A DNA stretch of 64,000 nt, from assembly GCF_002192415.1 (NCBI RefSeq), contig NZ_CP021780.1, forward strand, positions 6,324,001 to 6,388,000, read 5' to 3'. The notes under the pieces are model-generated. The model searched no databases. It saw only the letters and a list, made by a program, of their open reading frames with translations, and was not told the origin of the DNA. Both the position numbers and the translations under genes were made by a program. Numbering within the stretch: position 1 is the first letter of the stretch; each line of letters opens with the position of its first letter. Shown here piece after piece: positions 1-12,627 of this stretch. Source of the DNA: Paenibacillus donghaensis. Its GTDB lineage: Bacteria; Bacillota; Bacilli; Paenibacillales; Paenibacillaceae.

Positions 1-2987
<2,987 letters not shown>

Positions 2988-3235
2988 GCGCTACGATGTT
3001 TGGCTGATTTGCTCATCTTGTTTTGAATGCCGCTCGCGGATTGCTCCACTCACTAACACATTCAAAGCCAAAGGTCGCTTCATCATCCAAAATCTTCGCT
3101 TCCAGCATCTAATGCACGTTCACTTGCTTACGCAAGCTTCAGTTAAAAGATGTTCTAAAACGCAAATTCGTTTCGGTATCCAGTTTTCAAGGATCAAGTT
3201 TACTATTCAAGACATAACAAATAGATGAAGTTTGT

Positions 3236-3311
3236 TGGTGGAGCCAAGCGGGATCGAACCGCTGACCTCCTGCTTGCAAGGCAGGCGCTCTCCCAGCTGA
3301 GCTATGGCCCC
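3236..3311 (-). tRNA. tRNA-Ala (anticodon TGC)
   Basis: The minus strand folds as a 76-nt tRNA starting GGGGCCATAGCTCAGCTGGG. The anticodon stem-loop CTGCCTTGCAAGGCAG places TGC at the anticodon, the T-arm reads GGTTCGATCC, and the 3' CCA is encoded. It is the only tRNA in the 16S-23S spacer. Many Firmicute operons carry tRNA-Ile plus tRNA-Ala here, and I see no tRNA-Ile in either half of the spacer. Confidence 0.97.
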
Positions 3312-3323
3312 TCAAATTCCATC

Positions 3324-3350
3324 AAAACTGAACAAATGGATACGCGTTAA
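3324..3350 (-). other. 3' arm of the 16S precursor processing stem
   Basis: On the plus strand this reads AAAACTGAACAAATGGATACGCGTTAA. It is complementary, with one bulged base, to positions 5040-5065 on the other side of 16S. The two arms can close the precursor-16S stem that RNase III normally cleaves in Firmicutes. Confidence 0.75.
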
Positions 3351-3391
3351 GTACATATTTGAATGTTTCCGTTGCAGGAAACGATTCTCCA

Positions 3392-4954
<1,563 letters not shown>

Positions 4955-5039
4955 TTTTATCGGATAAATCCGATAAAGTATTGAAAAGAGCGATATGCTC
5001 ATTTTGAAACTGACGATTCATTAAATGAATCCTTTAAAA

Positions 5040-5074
5040 TTAACGCGTTCCATTTGTTCAGTTTTCAAAGAACT
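5040..5074 (-). other. 5' arm of 16S processing stem and boxA antiterminator
   Basis: Read on the minus strand this leader contains GTTCTTTGAAAAC, a boxA-like NusB/NusE recruitment sequence. The stretch AAAACTGAACAAATGG-ACGCGTTAA follows directly and pairs with the arm at 3324-3350. A related boxA-like sequence (CCTTGAAAACTGG) precedes 23S near 3180-3196. These elements are standard for rRNA antitermination and maturation. Confidence 0.7.
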
Positions 5075-5118
5075 TGTACCCGGCTTTTCAACAGTTATGT
5101 TTCTTGCACAGGAATTAG

Positions 5119-5148
5119 ATCATATCATGTTTCGGACTATCTTGTCAA
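5119..5148 (-). promoter_or_regulatory. rrn promoter P2
   Basis: The minus strand has TTGACA (5148-5143), an 18-bp spacer and TATGAT (5124-5119), a near-consensus sigma-A promoter. It lies about 165 bp upstream of mature 16S. Confidence 0.75.
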
Positions 5149-5204
5149 CTTATTTCTTCACCGTTCATCTTGCTGTCGATCGGTGTCTCGTAAGCACAAG
5201 AGAT

Positions 5205-5233
5205 AATATACCATGCCGTTCTGATGAATGCAA
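5205..5233 (-). promoter_or_regulatory. rrn promoter P1
   Basis: A second minus-strand promoter upstream of P2 reads TTGCAT (5233-5228), a 17-bp spacer and TATATT (5210-5205). Tandem promoters are usual for rRNA operons in Bacillales. The A/T tracts just upstream (5238-5250) could act as an UP element. Confidence 0.6.
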
Positions 5234-5383
5234 CCATTTTTTAAAAAATATCTAATAGCCGTATAAATAGGGCTGCGGGAGCACAAATTGATTCCCATAT
5301 CCCTTGGATTATGACTACAATAGAATTTGTCTTCTTCTATATTAATAGGACAACTACATATCACAAACCGAAAAGGAGAACAG

Positions 5384-6640
5384 ATGAAAAATATCCCTTC
5401 ATCCTCTGCACAACAGCCTGGTCAAAAAGGCATGGAGCCGCGCAATGTACAGCAAGCTACCATTTACCGTATTTTACTTGCAGTCAGCTTTGTCCATTTA
5501 TTCAATGATTCCATTCAGGCGGTCATACCGGCGATCTTCCCCATCCTAAAAGAGAACATGCTGCTCTCCTTCGCTCAGATTGGCTGGATCTCCTTCGCTC
5601 TGAACATGACCTCTTCGGTCATTCAACCGATTATCGGCTATGCCGCCGACCGGAAGCCCCGCCCTATTCTGCTGCCGCTGGGCATGTGCTGTACGTTCGC
5701 CGGAGTGCTGCTGCTGGCTTTTGCCAATAACTACGTACTCGTCCTGTTCTCCGTCATGCTGGTCGGTTTCGGCTCGGCAGCCTTCCATCCGGAAGGGATG
5801 CGAGTGGCCCATATGGCTGCTGGCCTACGCAAGGGCTTGTCGCAATCCATCTTTCAAGTAGGCGGAAATGCCGGACAATCGCTGGGCCCTATGCTTACGA
5901 AATGGATTTTCATTCCGTTTGGACAGATTGGTGCGTTAACCTTCACGATCTTTGCCGCTGCGGGGATTGCCGTTCAAGCTTATGTCGCCCGCTGGTACCG
6001 GGAAATGCTGGATGCTGGATACACCTTCCGCAAAAAAACATCAGCACGCACCATTGATCCGGCCCGCAGCAAAAGTATCCGCAACGCTACAATCATTCTG
6101 GTGCTGCTGGTCTTCCTGCGCTCCTGGTACGGTGCTTCAATAGGCAGCTATTACGCTTTCTACTTAATGGAGAATTATAAAATGCCGCTGGATGACGCTC
6201 AGGTCTACATCTTCATGTATCTGGCCGCCGGTGCGATCGGAACTTTTTTTGGCGGACCGCTTGCCGACCGCTTCGGACGGCGCAACCTCATTCTGATCTC
6301 TATGGTAGGAACGGTTCCATTTGCATTGGCTTTGCCGTTTGTCAGCCAGTTCTGGGCGGCTATTCTACTGCTGATTGGCGGTTTCGTGCTGCTGTCCAGC
6401 TTCTCGGTTACGGTTATCTACGCTCAGATGCTCTATCCAGGGAACATCGGTACAGTTTCGGGGCTGATTACAGGGCTGGCTTTTGGCCTTGGCGGCATTG
6501 GCTCACTGGTAATTGGCAGTCTGATCGATGGTATCGGCATTACCAATGTGATTATAGCCTGCGGCTTCCTTCCTTTGTTGGGACTCCTGGCTCTATTACT
6601 TCCCCGTGATCAGCAGCTGGAGGAATGGGCAGCGGAGTAA
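5384..6640 (+). CDS. MFS exporter, fosmidomycin resistance (Fsr) family
   Basis: This 418-residue, 12-helix major facilitator protein probably exports small molecules across the cytoplasmic membrane. The N-terminal stretch FNDSIQAVIPAIFPILKE and the IGWISFALNMTSSVIQPIIG segment are typical of the Fsr (fosmidomycin resistance) group. The cytoplasmic loop motifs DRKPRP (between TM2 and TM3) and ADRFGRRN (between TM8 and TM9) are MFS signatures. I chose the ATG at 5384 over an upstream in-frame ATG at 5327 because AAAAGGAG sits 6-7 nt before it. It stands alone, divergent from the rrn operon. The substrate cannot be read from sequence; fosmidomycin is only the family name. Confidence 0.85.
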   Translation: MKNIPSSSAQQPGQKGMEPRNVQQATIYRILLAVSFVHLFNDSIQAVIPAIFPILKENMLLSFAQIGWISFALNMTSSVIQPIIGYAADRKPRPILLPLGMCCTFAGVLLLAFANNYVLVLFSVMLVGFGSAAFHPEGMRVAHMAAGLRKGLSQSIFQVGGNAGQSLGPMLTKWIFIPFGQIGALTFTIFAAAGIAVQAYVARWYREMLDAGYTFRKKTSARTIDPARSKSIRNATIILVLLVFLRSWYGASIGSYYAFYLMENYKMPLDDAQVYIFMYLAAGAIGTFFGGPLADRFGRRNLILISMVGTVPFALALPFVSQFWAAILLLIGGFVLLSSFSVTVIYAQMLYPGNIGTVSGLITGLAFGLGGIGSLVIGSLIDGIGITNVIIACGFLPLLGLLALLLPRDQQLEEWAAE

Positions 6641-6680
6641 ATCCTGCGATTATTCATCTGCGGCATTTTGCGGTACAATT

Positions 6681-6703
6681 AGTTAAAACTTAAATTATTA
6701 ACT
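6681..6703. promoter_or_regulatory. short inverted repeat, possible operator
   Basis: AGTTAA and TTAACT arms separated by 11 A/T-rich bases lie 40 bp upstream of the next gene's ATG. A TACAAT hexamer at 6674-6679 precedes it but I find no good -35. It could be an operator for the oxidoreductase gene; this is weak. Confidence 0.25.
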
Positions 6704-6743
6704 GAACGCAGCCCATATGCAGCCCGCAAAAGGAGATCAGCAG

Positions 6744-8015
6744 ATGAAGAATGTTCTGGAACGGATTCGCAAAGGGTACGGCAAAAAACTGGTCTCCCTT
6801 CATATGTGGAATGCCTGGCTGGTGCTTTTTCTGTCCATAAGCGGGTTAATGCTGCTGGGAGGCGTCTGGCGGGAGCTGTTAGGTGAGGGACGGGTCTGGT
6901 TGAAGCTGGCCCATATCTACATCGGACTGGTCTTGCTCATTCCTGTCATCTACTACCTGCTGCTTGCGTCCAAACACTGGAAACGGCTGAAAGGTAAAAA
7001 CGGACAGAAGGCTAACGTAATCTTCGTAATGGCGATGCTGGTGGGCTGGATTATATCCGGGGTTGTCCTGTGGCAATTCCGGCTGGTTGGGCCACGGGCG
7101 GCCAATGCCGCCCTGCTCATCCATGATCTGCTGACCTGGATCGGATTGCCCGTAATCATCTATCACTCGATCACCCGCACCAAATGGCTCAAGGAACCGC
7201 AGAAACGCTCCATCACCCGCGAAGCCAGTCCAGCAGCACGGGAAGGTGAGCCCGGTGTACGGCAGCAGCCTGCCGCTTCAACGTCCCAGCCTTTGTATTC
7301 AAGGCGGGGGTTTATCAAGGTAGCGGTTGGTGCCGGCCTTGCGGTGACACTTGGACCTACTTTTGTACGCTGGGTGGGCAGATCCTTGCAGATGCCGACA
7401 GCAGAGGAATACGCCGCAGACAATGCCAATGCGCTGCTGCCTGATCCTGTGCCGCTGCCTGAGTCCGCGCCGCCGATTGGTGGCGGTGCGGAAGGAAGCT
7501 TCCGTGTATACACCGTGACGGACATCCCCTCTTTCGACAACAGCAACTGGTCTTTTACCATTGACGGTCTGGTCAACAACAAATTCAACTGGAGCTGGGA
7601 GCAGTTTGTAGCGTTGAAGCGCCAGGTCCAGGTCAGTGATTTCCACTGTGTGACAGGCTGGTCTGTGTACAAGAATACCTGGGAGGGCATTCCGCTCGCC
7701 ACCCTGCTGGACATGGCCGGAGTGCAAGCGGGCGCTGTAATGGTGAAGCTGTACTCCGGCGACGGCGTCTACACAGATTCCCTGACACTGGAGCAGGCGC
7801 GGATGGAGGATATCATGGTAGCGGTGATGCATGACGGCAAACCTATCCCGAACCAGCTTGGAGGTCCTGTGCGCCTCGTCACTCCACAGATGTACGCCTA
7901 TAAATCGGTAAAATGGCTGAACCGGATCGAATTGATCGACAAGGAGCACATCGGCTATTGGGAAGAGCGCGGATATGATATAGATGCCTGGCTGCCGGAT
8001 GCCAAGCGGGTCTAG
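6744..8015 (+). CDS. membrane cytochrome b / sulfite-oxidase-family molybdopterin oxidoreductase fusion
   Basis: The 423-residue protein has two parts. Residues 1-145 form about four membrane helices with His20, His57, His127 and His141 placed like b-heme ligands, resembling cytochrome b561/MsrQ-type domains. Residues 250-423 match the sulfite oxidase/MsrP molybdopterin domain (YTVTDIPSF, DFHCVTGWS with the likely Mo-ligand Cys302, GGPVRLV, YAYKSVKW). Between them SRRGFIK (186-192), followed by a hydrophobic stretch, is a twin-arginine signal motif, unusual in the middle of a polytopic protein. The start is ATG 6744, preceded by AAAAGGAG. It likely passes electrons between membrane quinones and an external substrate such as an oxidised sulfur or methionine group; the substrate is unknown. 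Confidence 0.8.
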   Translation: MKNVLERIRKGYGKKLVSLHMWNAWLVLFLSISGLMLLGGVWRELLGEGRVWLKLAHIYIGLVLLIPVIYYLLLASKHWKRLKGKNGQKANVIFVMAMLVGWIISGVVLWQFRLVGPRAANAALLIHDLLTWIGLPVIIYHSITRTKWLKEPQKRSITREASPAAREGEPGVRQQPAASTSQPLYSRRGFIKVAVGAGLAVTLGPTFVRWVGRSLQMPTAEEYAADNANALLPDPVPLPESAPPIGGGAEGSFRVYTVTDIPSFDNSNWSFTIDGLVNNKFNWSWEQFVALKRQVQVSDFHCVTGWSVYKNTWEGIPLATLLDMAGVQAGAVMVKLYSGDGVYTDSLTLEQARMEDIMVAVMHDGKPIPNQLGGPVRLVTPQMYAYKSVKWLNRIELIDKEHIGYWEERGYDIDAWLPDAKRV

Positions 8016-8028
8016 CCCGCAGTCTGAA

Positions 8029-9957
8029 CTATTCATGTGAGCTGCCTGCTTGAGCTGCGGCTCTGCTAATCACAGCGGCGAATAATGCCGCAGCTTTTCC
8101 ACTGCCCGCAGTCATATAATTATGGCTGTCCGTCCGGTCAAAGCCCATCCATACCGCTGCAGTCCACTGTGGGGTATACCCCACAAACCACAAGTCACGA
8201 TTGGCCTTGCTGCTCACTCCGGGAAGGTCCAGCTGGGTTGTGCCCGTCTTGCCCGCAACCGGAAGGTTCATGCGGGCTTTTTGGCCTGTGCCGCGCTCGA
8301 CGGCGCTGCGCAGCATCGCTGTTATTCCCGCAGCCGTCGCCTGAGAAACAACCTGCTTTCGCTTAGACTGGTGTTCGTAGACTGTCCGACCTTGCTTGTC
8401 TGTTACTCGGCGTACCAAGTGAGCCTCCTGATACACCCCGCCGCTGGCAAACACGCTGTAAGCCTGCGTCATCGAGAGGGGAGACACGCCGCTGTGCAGA
8501 CCGCCTAGCGCAATCGCCAGGTTGTTATCCTCAGGTGCCAGCTTGATCCCCAATCTGGAGGCGAATTCACGGGCGTTGGACAACCCGAGCTGCTGCAGCA
8601 GCCATACCGCCGGTGCATTGACAGACTGCTGAAGCGCGGTCCGCATGCTCAGCTGGCCCCGGTATATTCCGTTCAGATTCTCGGGACGGTAGGTTCCATA
8701 AGCTGCTTTACGATCCGGCAGCATACTTTCGGGAGTAAACCGGCCGCTCTCCAGCGCCGGACCGTAAGCAATGATGGGCTTAAAAGCGGACCCCGGCTGA
8801 CGAGCATCCAGCAAGGCCCGGTTCAAGCCGCCTTCCTGCGGATCTCGGCCGCCCATCAAGGCGATGATCTCTCCGGTATGATGATCCATGATCGTCATGA
8901 CCGCTTCAACCTGCTGGTCGCTGCCATCCGGCGGAAACATACTTGTGTCCGCAAAAACCTGCTCCAGCACCTGCTGCGCCCCGCTGTTCATCGCAGTAAC
9001 CAGCGTATAGCCGCCTGTCCTCAAATCCTCAGGCGTTATACCCGTCTTTCGCGCAGCTTCCCGAAGCGCTGCATCCAGATAGGAAACACCGATGCCTTCT
9101 GTCGATGCCCGCTCCCTTTCAGGAAGCTGGAATGTCTGCCTGGCTGCCTGCTGCATCTCGGCATAACTGATCAGTCCTGACTGGTACATTACCTTAAGTA
9201 CCAGCTTCTGGCGGATTCGATACTGCTCCGGATGATCCAGCGGGTTATAGATGGAAGGTCCTTTGGGAAGGCCCGCCAAGCCGGCAATCTGCCCGATCTC
9301 CAGCAGCTTCAGGTCAGATACGCCAAAATAACGTTTAGCTGCCGCTTTTACACCATATTGCCCGCTTCCCATATAGATCTGATTCAAGTACAGCTGCAGA
9401 ATCTCGTCCTTGGACAACCTGCGCTCCAGCTCTAGGGCAACCCCCGCCTCGTTCAGCTTGCGCAGCCAGCTCTTCTCCCGGTTCAGATACAGATTGCGGG
9501 CCAGCTGCTGAGTAATGCTGCTGCCGCCCTCCGATAGGCTTCCCCGGGTGGCATTATTCACAAATGCCCGCAGAATCCCCCGATAATCCAGTCCCTGATG
9601 GCTGTAGAATCTGCGGTCCTCCACTGCCAGAAAGGTATCCAGCAGCAGCTGCGGCATTTCATCCAGCATTGCCGCCAGTCTGTAGCCTGAGCCAGGCAGC
9701 GGAAGTGTCCGCAGTAGAGTGCCATCGGCTGAGAGGATTTGACTGGATTCAGCCAGCTTCAGCTTCTCCGGGTGGCGGCTGACAACTATTCCCCCGTATT
9801 GATGCACATAGAGTAATATGGCAAGAGCAAGAATGGCAACAACAACGGTCAGATCAAACAGCCTGTAGCAGATTCGGTACAGCAGGGTCTGCGCCTTCCT
9901 TCTGCGCAGCTTGCCTGCGATGAGCGCAAGGAGTCTGTAACTCCACCCTGCGCTCAT
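8029..9957 (-). CDS. class A penicillin-binding protein (transglycosylase/transpeptidase)
   Basis: This bifunctional peptidoglycan synthase has 642 residues. It has one N-terminal membrane anchor (about 33-52), a GT51 glycosyltransferase domain with the catalytic glutamate in AVEDRRFYSH (Glu113) and GGSSITQQLARN, and a transpeptidase domain with SAFK (nucleophile Ser390), SVN (445-447) and KTG (570-572). All catalytic motifs are intact. Its ATG overlaps the stop of the upstream HAMP protein by 4 bp (ATGA), so the two are translationally coupled. It converges on the oxidoreductase gene with only 13 bp between stops and no clear terminator. The family is certain; the individual paralogue is not. 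Confidence 0.92.
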   Translation of the reverse strand: MSAGWSYRLLALIAGKLRRRKAQTLLYRICYRLFDLTVVVAILALAILLYVHQYGGIVVSRHPEKLKLAESSQILSADGTLLRTLPLPGSGYRLAAMLDEMPQLLLDTFLAVEDRRFYSHQGLDYRGILRAFVNNATRGSLSEGGSSITQQLARNLYLNREKSWLRKLNEAGVALELERRLSKDEILQLYLNQIYMGSGQYGVKAAAKRYFGVSDLKLLEIGQIAGLAGLPKGPSIYNPLDHPEQYRIRQKLVLKVMYQSGLISYAEMQQAARQTFQLPERERASTEGIGVSYLDAALREAARKTGITPEDLRTGGYTLVTAMNSGAQQVLEQVFADTSMFPPDGSDQQVEAVMTIMDHHTGEIIALMGGRDPQEGGLNRALLDARQPGSAFKPIIAYGPALESGRFTPESMLPDRKAAYGTYRPENLNGIYRGQLSMRTALQQSVNAPAVWLLQQLGLSNAREFASRLGIKLAPEDNNLAIALGGLHSGVSPLSMTQAYSVFASGGVYQEAHLVRRVTDKQGRTVYEHQSKRKQVVSQATAAGITAMLRSAVERGTGQKARMNLPVAGKTGTTQLDLPGVSSKANRDLWFVGYTPQWTAAVWMGFDRTDSHNYMTAGSGKAAALFAAVISRAAAQAGSSHE

Positions 9958-10562
9958 GATTCCATGACCTGGTGCTCAAGGAACCTTTCCAATACTTGCG
10001 CGTCTTCCGCCGCTGCACGGCATAAGACGCGCAGTTCCTCGGGCGTCAGCTCCTCCTTCTGCGATTCACGCAAATAATGCAGCACAGACCTGGTTCTTAC
10101 CAGCAGCTGGATCGATTGCGTTCTGCCGAGAGCCGGCATATCACTTGGCGCAGAAGTAACTTCAGTGGCTACAGGAGTCATTTGCTCCAGCCGGTTCAGA
10201 CTGGCCGCAATGCGCCCAAGTTCCCCTGTGGAGAGCACTTGAATCTCATGGGCTTGCCCCGTGTTGGCCAGTTCCTCTACCGCTCGCACAATCACTTCCA
10301 GGTCAGCGGCTATCTTCTGTGAGCGCAGCATATATAGCAGGCCGAACAGCAACAGAAATAATCCGGCAGACGCCGGAATCTTGCCTATATGATTAATAAT
10401 CCAATGAATGATTCTAATCCAAATTACAGACGGGTCCCCGGCATAACGGGCATACAGCAGCTCTGCTGCTACCCTTAAGCCCGCCAGTACACAACCGCTG
10501 ATCAGCGCGCTTCCGCCCACGATATACAGATAGCTGAAGCGCACTGTATTAAATATCTTCAC
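9954..10562 (-). CDS. HAMP-domain membrane protein, kinase-less paralogue of the neighbouring sensor
   Basis: This 202-residue protein has two membrane helices (about 10-32 and 62-82), a short external loop and a HAMP-like segment (about 85-128), then a C-terminal helical tail without kinase motifs. Its N-terminal half resembles that of the histidine kinase at 10645-11757: both have W-I/V-INHIG-x-x-P before TM2 and a following HAMP with S/T-G-E/D-ELG. It looks like a duplicated sensor stripped of its catalytic core. The start is GTG at 10562 with AAGGAGGG 8 nt upstream. It is coupled by a 4-bp overlap to the class A PBP, suggesting it adjusts that enzyme or its expression. Function is inferred only. 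Confidence 0.75.
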   Translation of the reverse strand: MKIFNTVRFSYLYIVGGSALISGCVLAGLRVAAELLYARYAGDPSVIWIRIIHWIINHIGKIPASAGLFLLLFGLLYMLRSQKIAADLEVIVRAVEELANTGQAHEIQVLSTGELGRIAASLNRLEQMTPVATEVTSAPSDMPALGRTQSIQLLVRTRSVLHYLRESQKEELTPEELRVLCRAAAEDAQVLERFLEHQVMES

Positions 10563-10616
10563 TGGCCTTCCCTCCTTACAGTCAGCTGTTCATGCTGCTC
10601 TGCAAGGATAACGGCT

Positions 10617-10653
10617 AAATCTTAAGAAACGCTTACCACACTTCTTAAGATTT
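10617..10653. promoter_or_regulatory. perfect 12-bp inverted repeat, candidate response-regulator operator
   Basis: AAATCTTAAGAA (10617-10628) and TTCTTAAGATTT (10642-10653) are perfect inverted arms around 13 bp. The site overlaps the stop codon of the histidine kinase and precedes the HAMP-PBP pair. No T-run follows on the minus strand, so it does not look like an intrinsic terminator. A control site for the downstream HAMP-PBP genes, possibly bound by the adjacent response regulator, fits better. Confidence 0.45.
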
Positions 10654-11757
10654 CCTTAACAATGGAAAACTTGTGATAAAGTCGGTCCGCTGCAGTCCGC
10701 TGGCTGCGGATATCGTGCCGCCGTGGCGGTCTATGATGCTTTTGGCAATAGCGAGGCCCAGACCGGAGCCGCCCGTATGCTGGGAGCGCGAGCGCTCAGC
10801 CCGGTAGAAGCGTTCAAAAATATAAGGAATATCGCTCTCTGCGATCCGGTCACCGAAGTTGCTGAACCGTACTACGGCCTCCTCTCCGTCCCTGCTGAAG
10901 GCGATCTCAAGCCGCTTACCGCTTTTTCCATAACGGATGGCATTGGTGATCAGATTCTCATAGGCTCTTACCAGTTCACCCGGTGCGGCTTCAATCCACA
11001 ACGCCTCCGTCTCATCCTCGATCGTATAAGTCATTCCAGCCTGCTCCAGCTCCGGCACCGACTCCTCGGTCAGCTGGCGGATGAAAGCCTTCAGGTCCAG
11101 CGGCTCCAGCCTCAGCGGCAGACCGCCGCTGTTGACCCGGGTATATTCGAACAGGTCATCGATCAGCTTGCGCAGCACCAGCGACTTCTCATAGGCAATG
11201 CCGACATAATGGCGTACCTCACCTTCATCCCGGCAGCGGTCCTGGTCAATATACTCCAGAAACCCCAGTACAGAGGTAAGCGGGGTGCGCAAATCGTGGG
11301 AAACGCCGGTGATTAAGTCATTTTTGGCAGTCACAGCCTTCCGTTCATCCAGCACCGATTGCTGCAGAAGCTCAGCCATAGCATTAATGTTATCCGCCAG
11401 TTCGCCAAGCTCGTCGCCGCTGCGCACCTCGATGCGGTGGGTCATGCCATCTTTCGACATTTTTTGAATACCGGAGGTGATCTCTTCCAGATACAGCACC
11501 ACCTTGCGGGTATACAGGAAAAAAAACAGCAAAAAGCTGATGATCCCGACCGCAGTCAAAATAGGTGTCGAGCCAATATGGTTAATCACCCAGCGCAGCA
11601 GCCGCGAATAAGGCGCATCATTAGAAGCCGGATTCAGATAGATCATCGAATTGACCAACTGATAGCCAGCCAAGAGCAGAATTCCCCCGGACAGCACACT
11701 GAGCAGGAAGGCGTATATAAATTTCCAGCGGATCGTAGCGATATATTTGGAGTTCAT
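10645..11757 (-). CDS. two-component sensor histidine kinase (VanS/PhoR-like)
   Basis: The 370-residue membrane kinase has TM helices at about 13-37 and 64-84, a roughly 25-residue external loop, HAMP (85-135), a HisKA domain with SHDLRTPLT (phosphorylated His154), and an HATPase domain with NLITNAIRYG (N box), a DIPYIFERFYR (F box) and GSGLGLAI (G2 box). All catalytic motifs are present. It follows the response regulator gene with about 20 bp between stop and start. The small external loop suggests signal detection within or at the membrane, as in kinases of cell-envelope stress. The adjacent PBP operon supports an envelope role, by inference. Confidence 0.93.
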   Translation of the reverse strand: MNSKYIATIRWKFIYAFLLSVLSGGILLLAGYQLVNSMIYLNPASNDAPYSRLLRWVINHIGSTPILTAVGIISFLLFFFLYTRKVVLYLEEITSGIQKMSKDGMTHRIEVRSGDELGELADNINAMAELLQQSVLDERKAVTAKNDLITGVSHDLRTPLTSVLGFLEYIDQDRCRDEGEVRHYVGIAYEKSLVLRKLIDDLFEYTRVNSGGLPLRLEPLDLKAFIRQLTEESVPELEQAGMTYTIEDETEALWIEAAPGELVRAYENLITNAIRYGKSGKRLEIAFSRDGEEAVVRFSNFGDRIAESDIPYIFERFYRAERSRSQHTGGSGLGLAIAKSIIDRHGGTISAASGLQRTDFITSFPLLRKS

Positions 11758-11777
11758 GCAGCTTCAACCTTCCTTCC

Positions 11778-12485
11778 TCAGGATGGACCATCCAGCTTGT
11801 AGCCCACTCCCCACACGGTCTGGATATAGCGGGGGTGCTTGGAGTCCTGCTCGATTTTGTCGCGGATATTGCGGATATGAACCATTACGGTGTTGCCTCC
11901 GTCCAGAAACGGCTCGTTCCATACCTTCAAATAAATCTGCTCGATGCTCAGCACCTGGCCCTGATTCCGCGCAAGCAGCTCCAGAATGGCAAATTCACGC
12001 GGCGTCAGCTTAATCCGCTTGGAATCTGCCCGCACCTCATGTTTCGCTGTATCAATCACCAGATCCTCAAACACCAGCTCGCTTTCATTCACCGGCGGAT
12101 TGTATTCCTTGTTGAATCTATGGTAACGCCGCAGCTGCGACTTCACCCGTGCCACTAGCTCCAAGGGATTAAACGGCTTGCCCACATAATCATCTGCGCC
12201 AATGCTGAGACCGGTGATTTTGTCCATATCGGTGTTTTTGGCCGACAGCATAATGATGGGCATCTGCCGCTCCTCACGGATCTTCATGCAGGCCTCCAGC
12301 CCGTCCAGCCGGGGCATCATCACATCCATGATAATAAGATCAACGTCTTCTGTCCGCAGACACTCCAGTGCCTCCAGCCCATCGTAGGCCTTCAGCAGCC
12401 GGTATCCCTCATTGCAGAGATAGATGTCCAGCAGCTCTATGATTGCTTTCTCGTCATCAACGAGCAGGATCGTTTGTTGTTTCAC
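11778..12485 (-). CDS. OmpR/PhoB-family response regulator
   Basis: The protein has 235 residues. The receiver domain has the acidic pair in LLVDDEK (residues 10-11), phospho-acceptor Asp54 in IIMDVMMPRLDG, the switch region MLSAKNT and Lys in VGKPFNP. The C-terminal winged helix has LTPREFAILELLARN and a final VWGVGYKL, typical of OmpR-type regulators such as VanR. A longer frame reaches 12599, but it would run through a terminator. The GTG at 12485 has GAAAGGA upstream and sits below a good promoter, so I use it. It forms a two-component operon with the downstream kinase. Confidence 0.93.
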   Translation of the reverse strand: MKQQTILLVDDEKAIIELLDIYLCNEGYRLLKAYDGLEALECLRTEDVDLIIMDVMMPRLDGLEACMKIREERQMPIIMLSAKNTDMDKITGLSIGADDYVGKPFNPLELVARVKSQLRRYHRFNKEYNPPVNESELVFEDLVIDTAKHEVRADSKRIKLTPREFAILELLARNQGQVLSIEQIYLKVWNEPFLDGGNTVMVHIRNIRDKIEQDSKHPRYIQTVWGVGYKLDGPS

Positions 12486-12519
12486 TACAGTGGGTTTCCT
12501 TTCTTCAGACGATATAAAG

Positions 12520-12547
12520 ATTCTATTGTTTATTTTATCATATTCAA
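12520..12547 (-). promoter_or_regulatory. promoter of the two-component operon
   Basis: The minus strand has TTGAAT (12547-12542), a 16-bp spacer and TAGAAT (12525-12520). The GTG start of the response regulator is 35 bp further on. It begins directly after the terminator of the upstream operon. Confidence 0.55.
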
Positions 12548-12551
12548 ATTT

Positions 12552-12578
12552 AAAAAAGCCCCCGGAGAACGGGAGCTT
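12552..12578 (-). terminator. intrinsic terminator of the phosphatase/ABC operon
   Basis: On the minus strand AGCTCCCG-TTCT-CCGGGGGCT is followed by TTTTTT. It lies about 50 bp after the stop of the DUF3299-like lipoprotein and ends that operon. Confidence 0.8.
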
Positions 12579-12627
12579 CACTATAAGAGGAGAGGACATA
12601 CTAAGAGCAGGATATACTTACTGGAGC

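Noticed and set aside
12486..12599. N-terminal extension of the response regulator
   Set aside because: It would start upstream of an intrinsic terminator and promoter; GTG 12485 has the binding site and begins the receiver domain.
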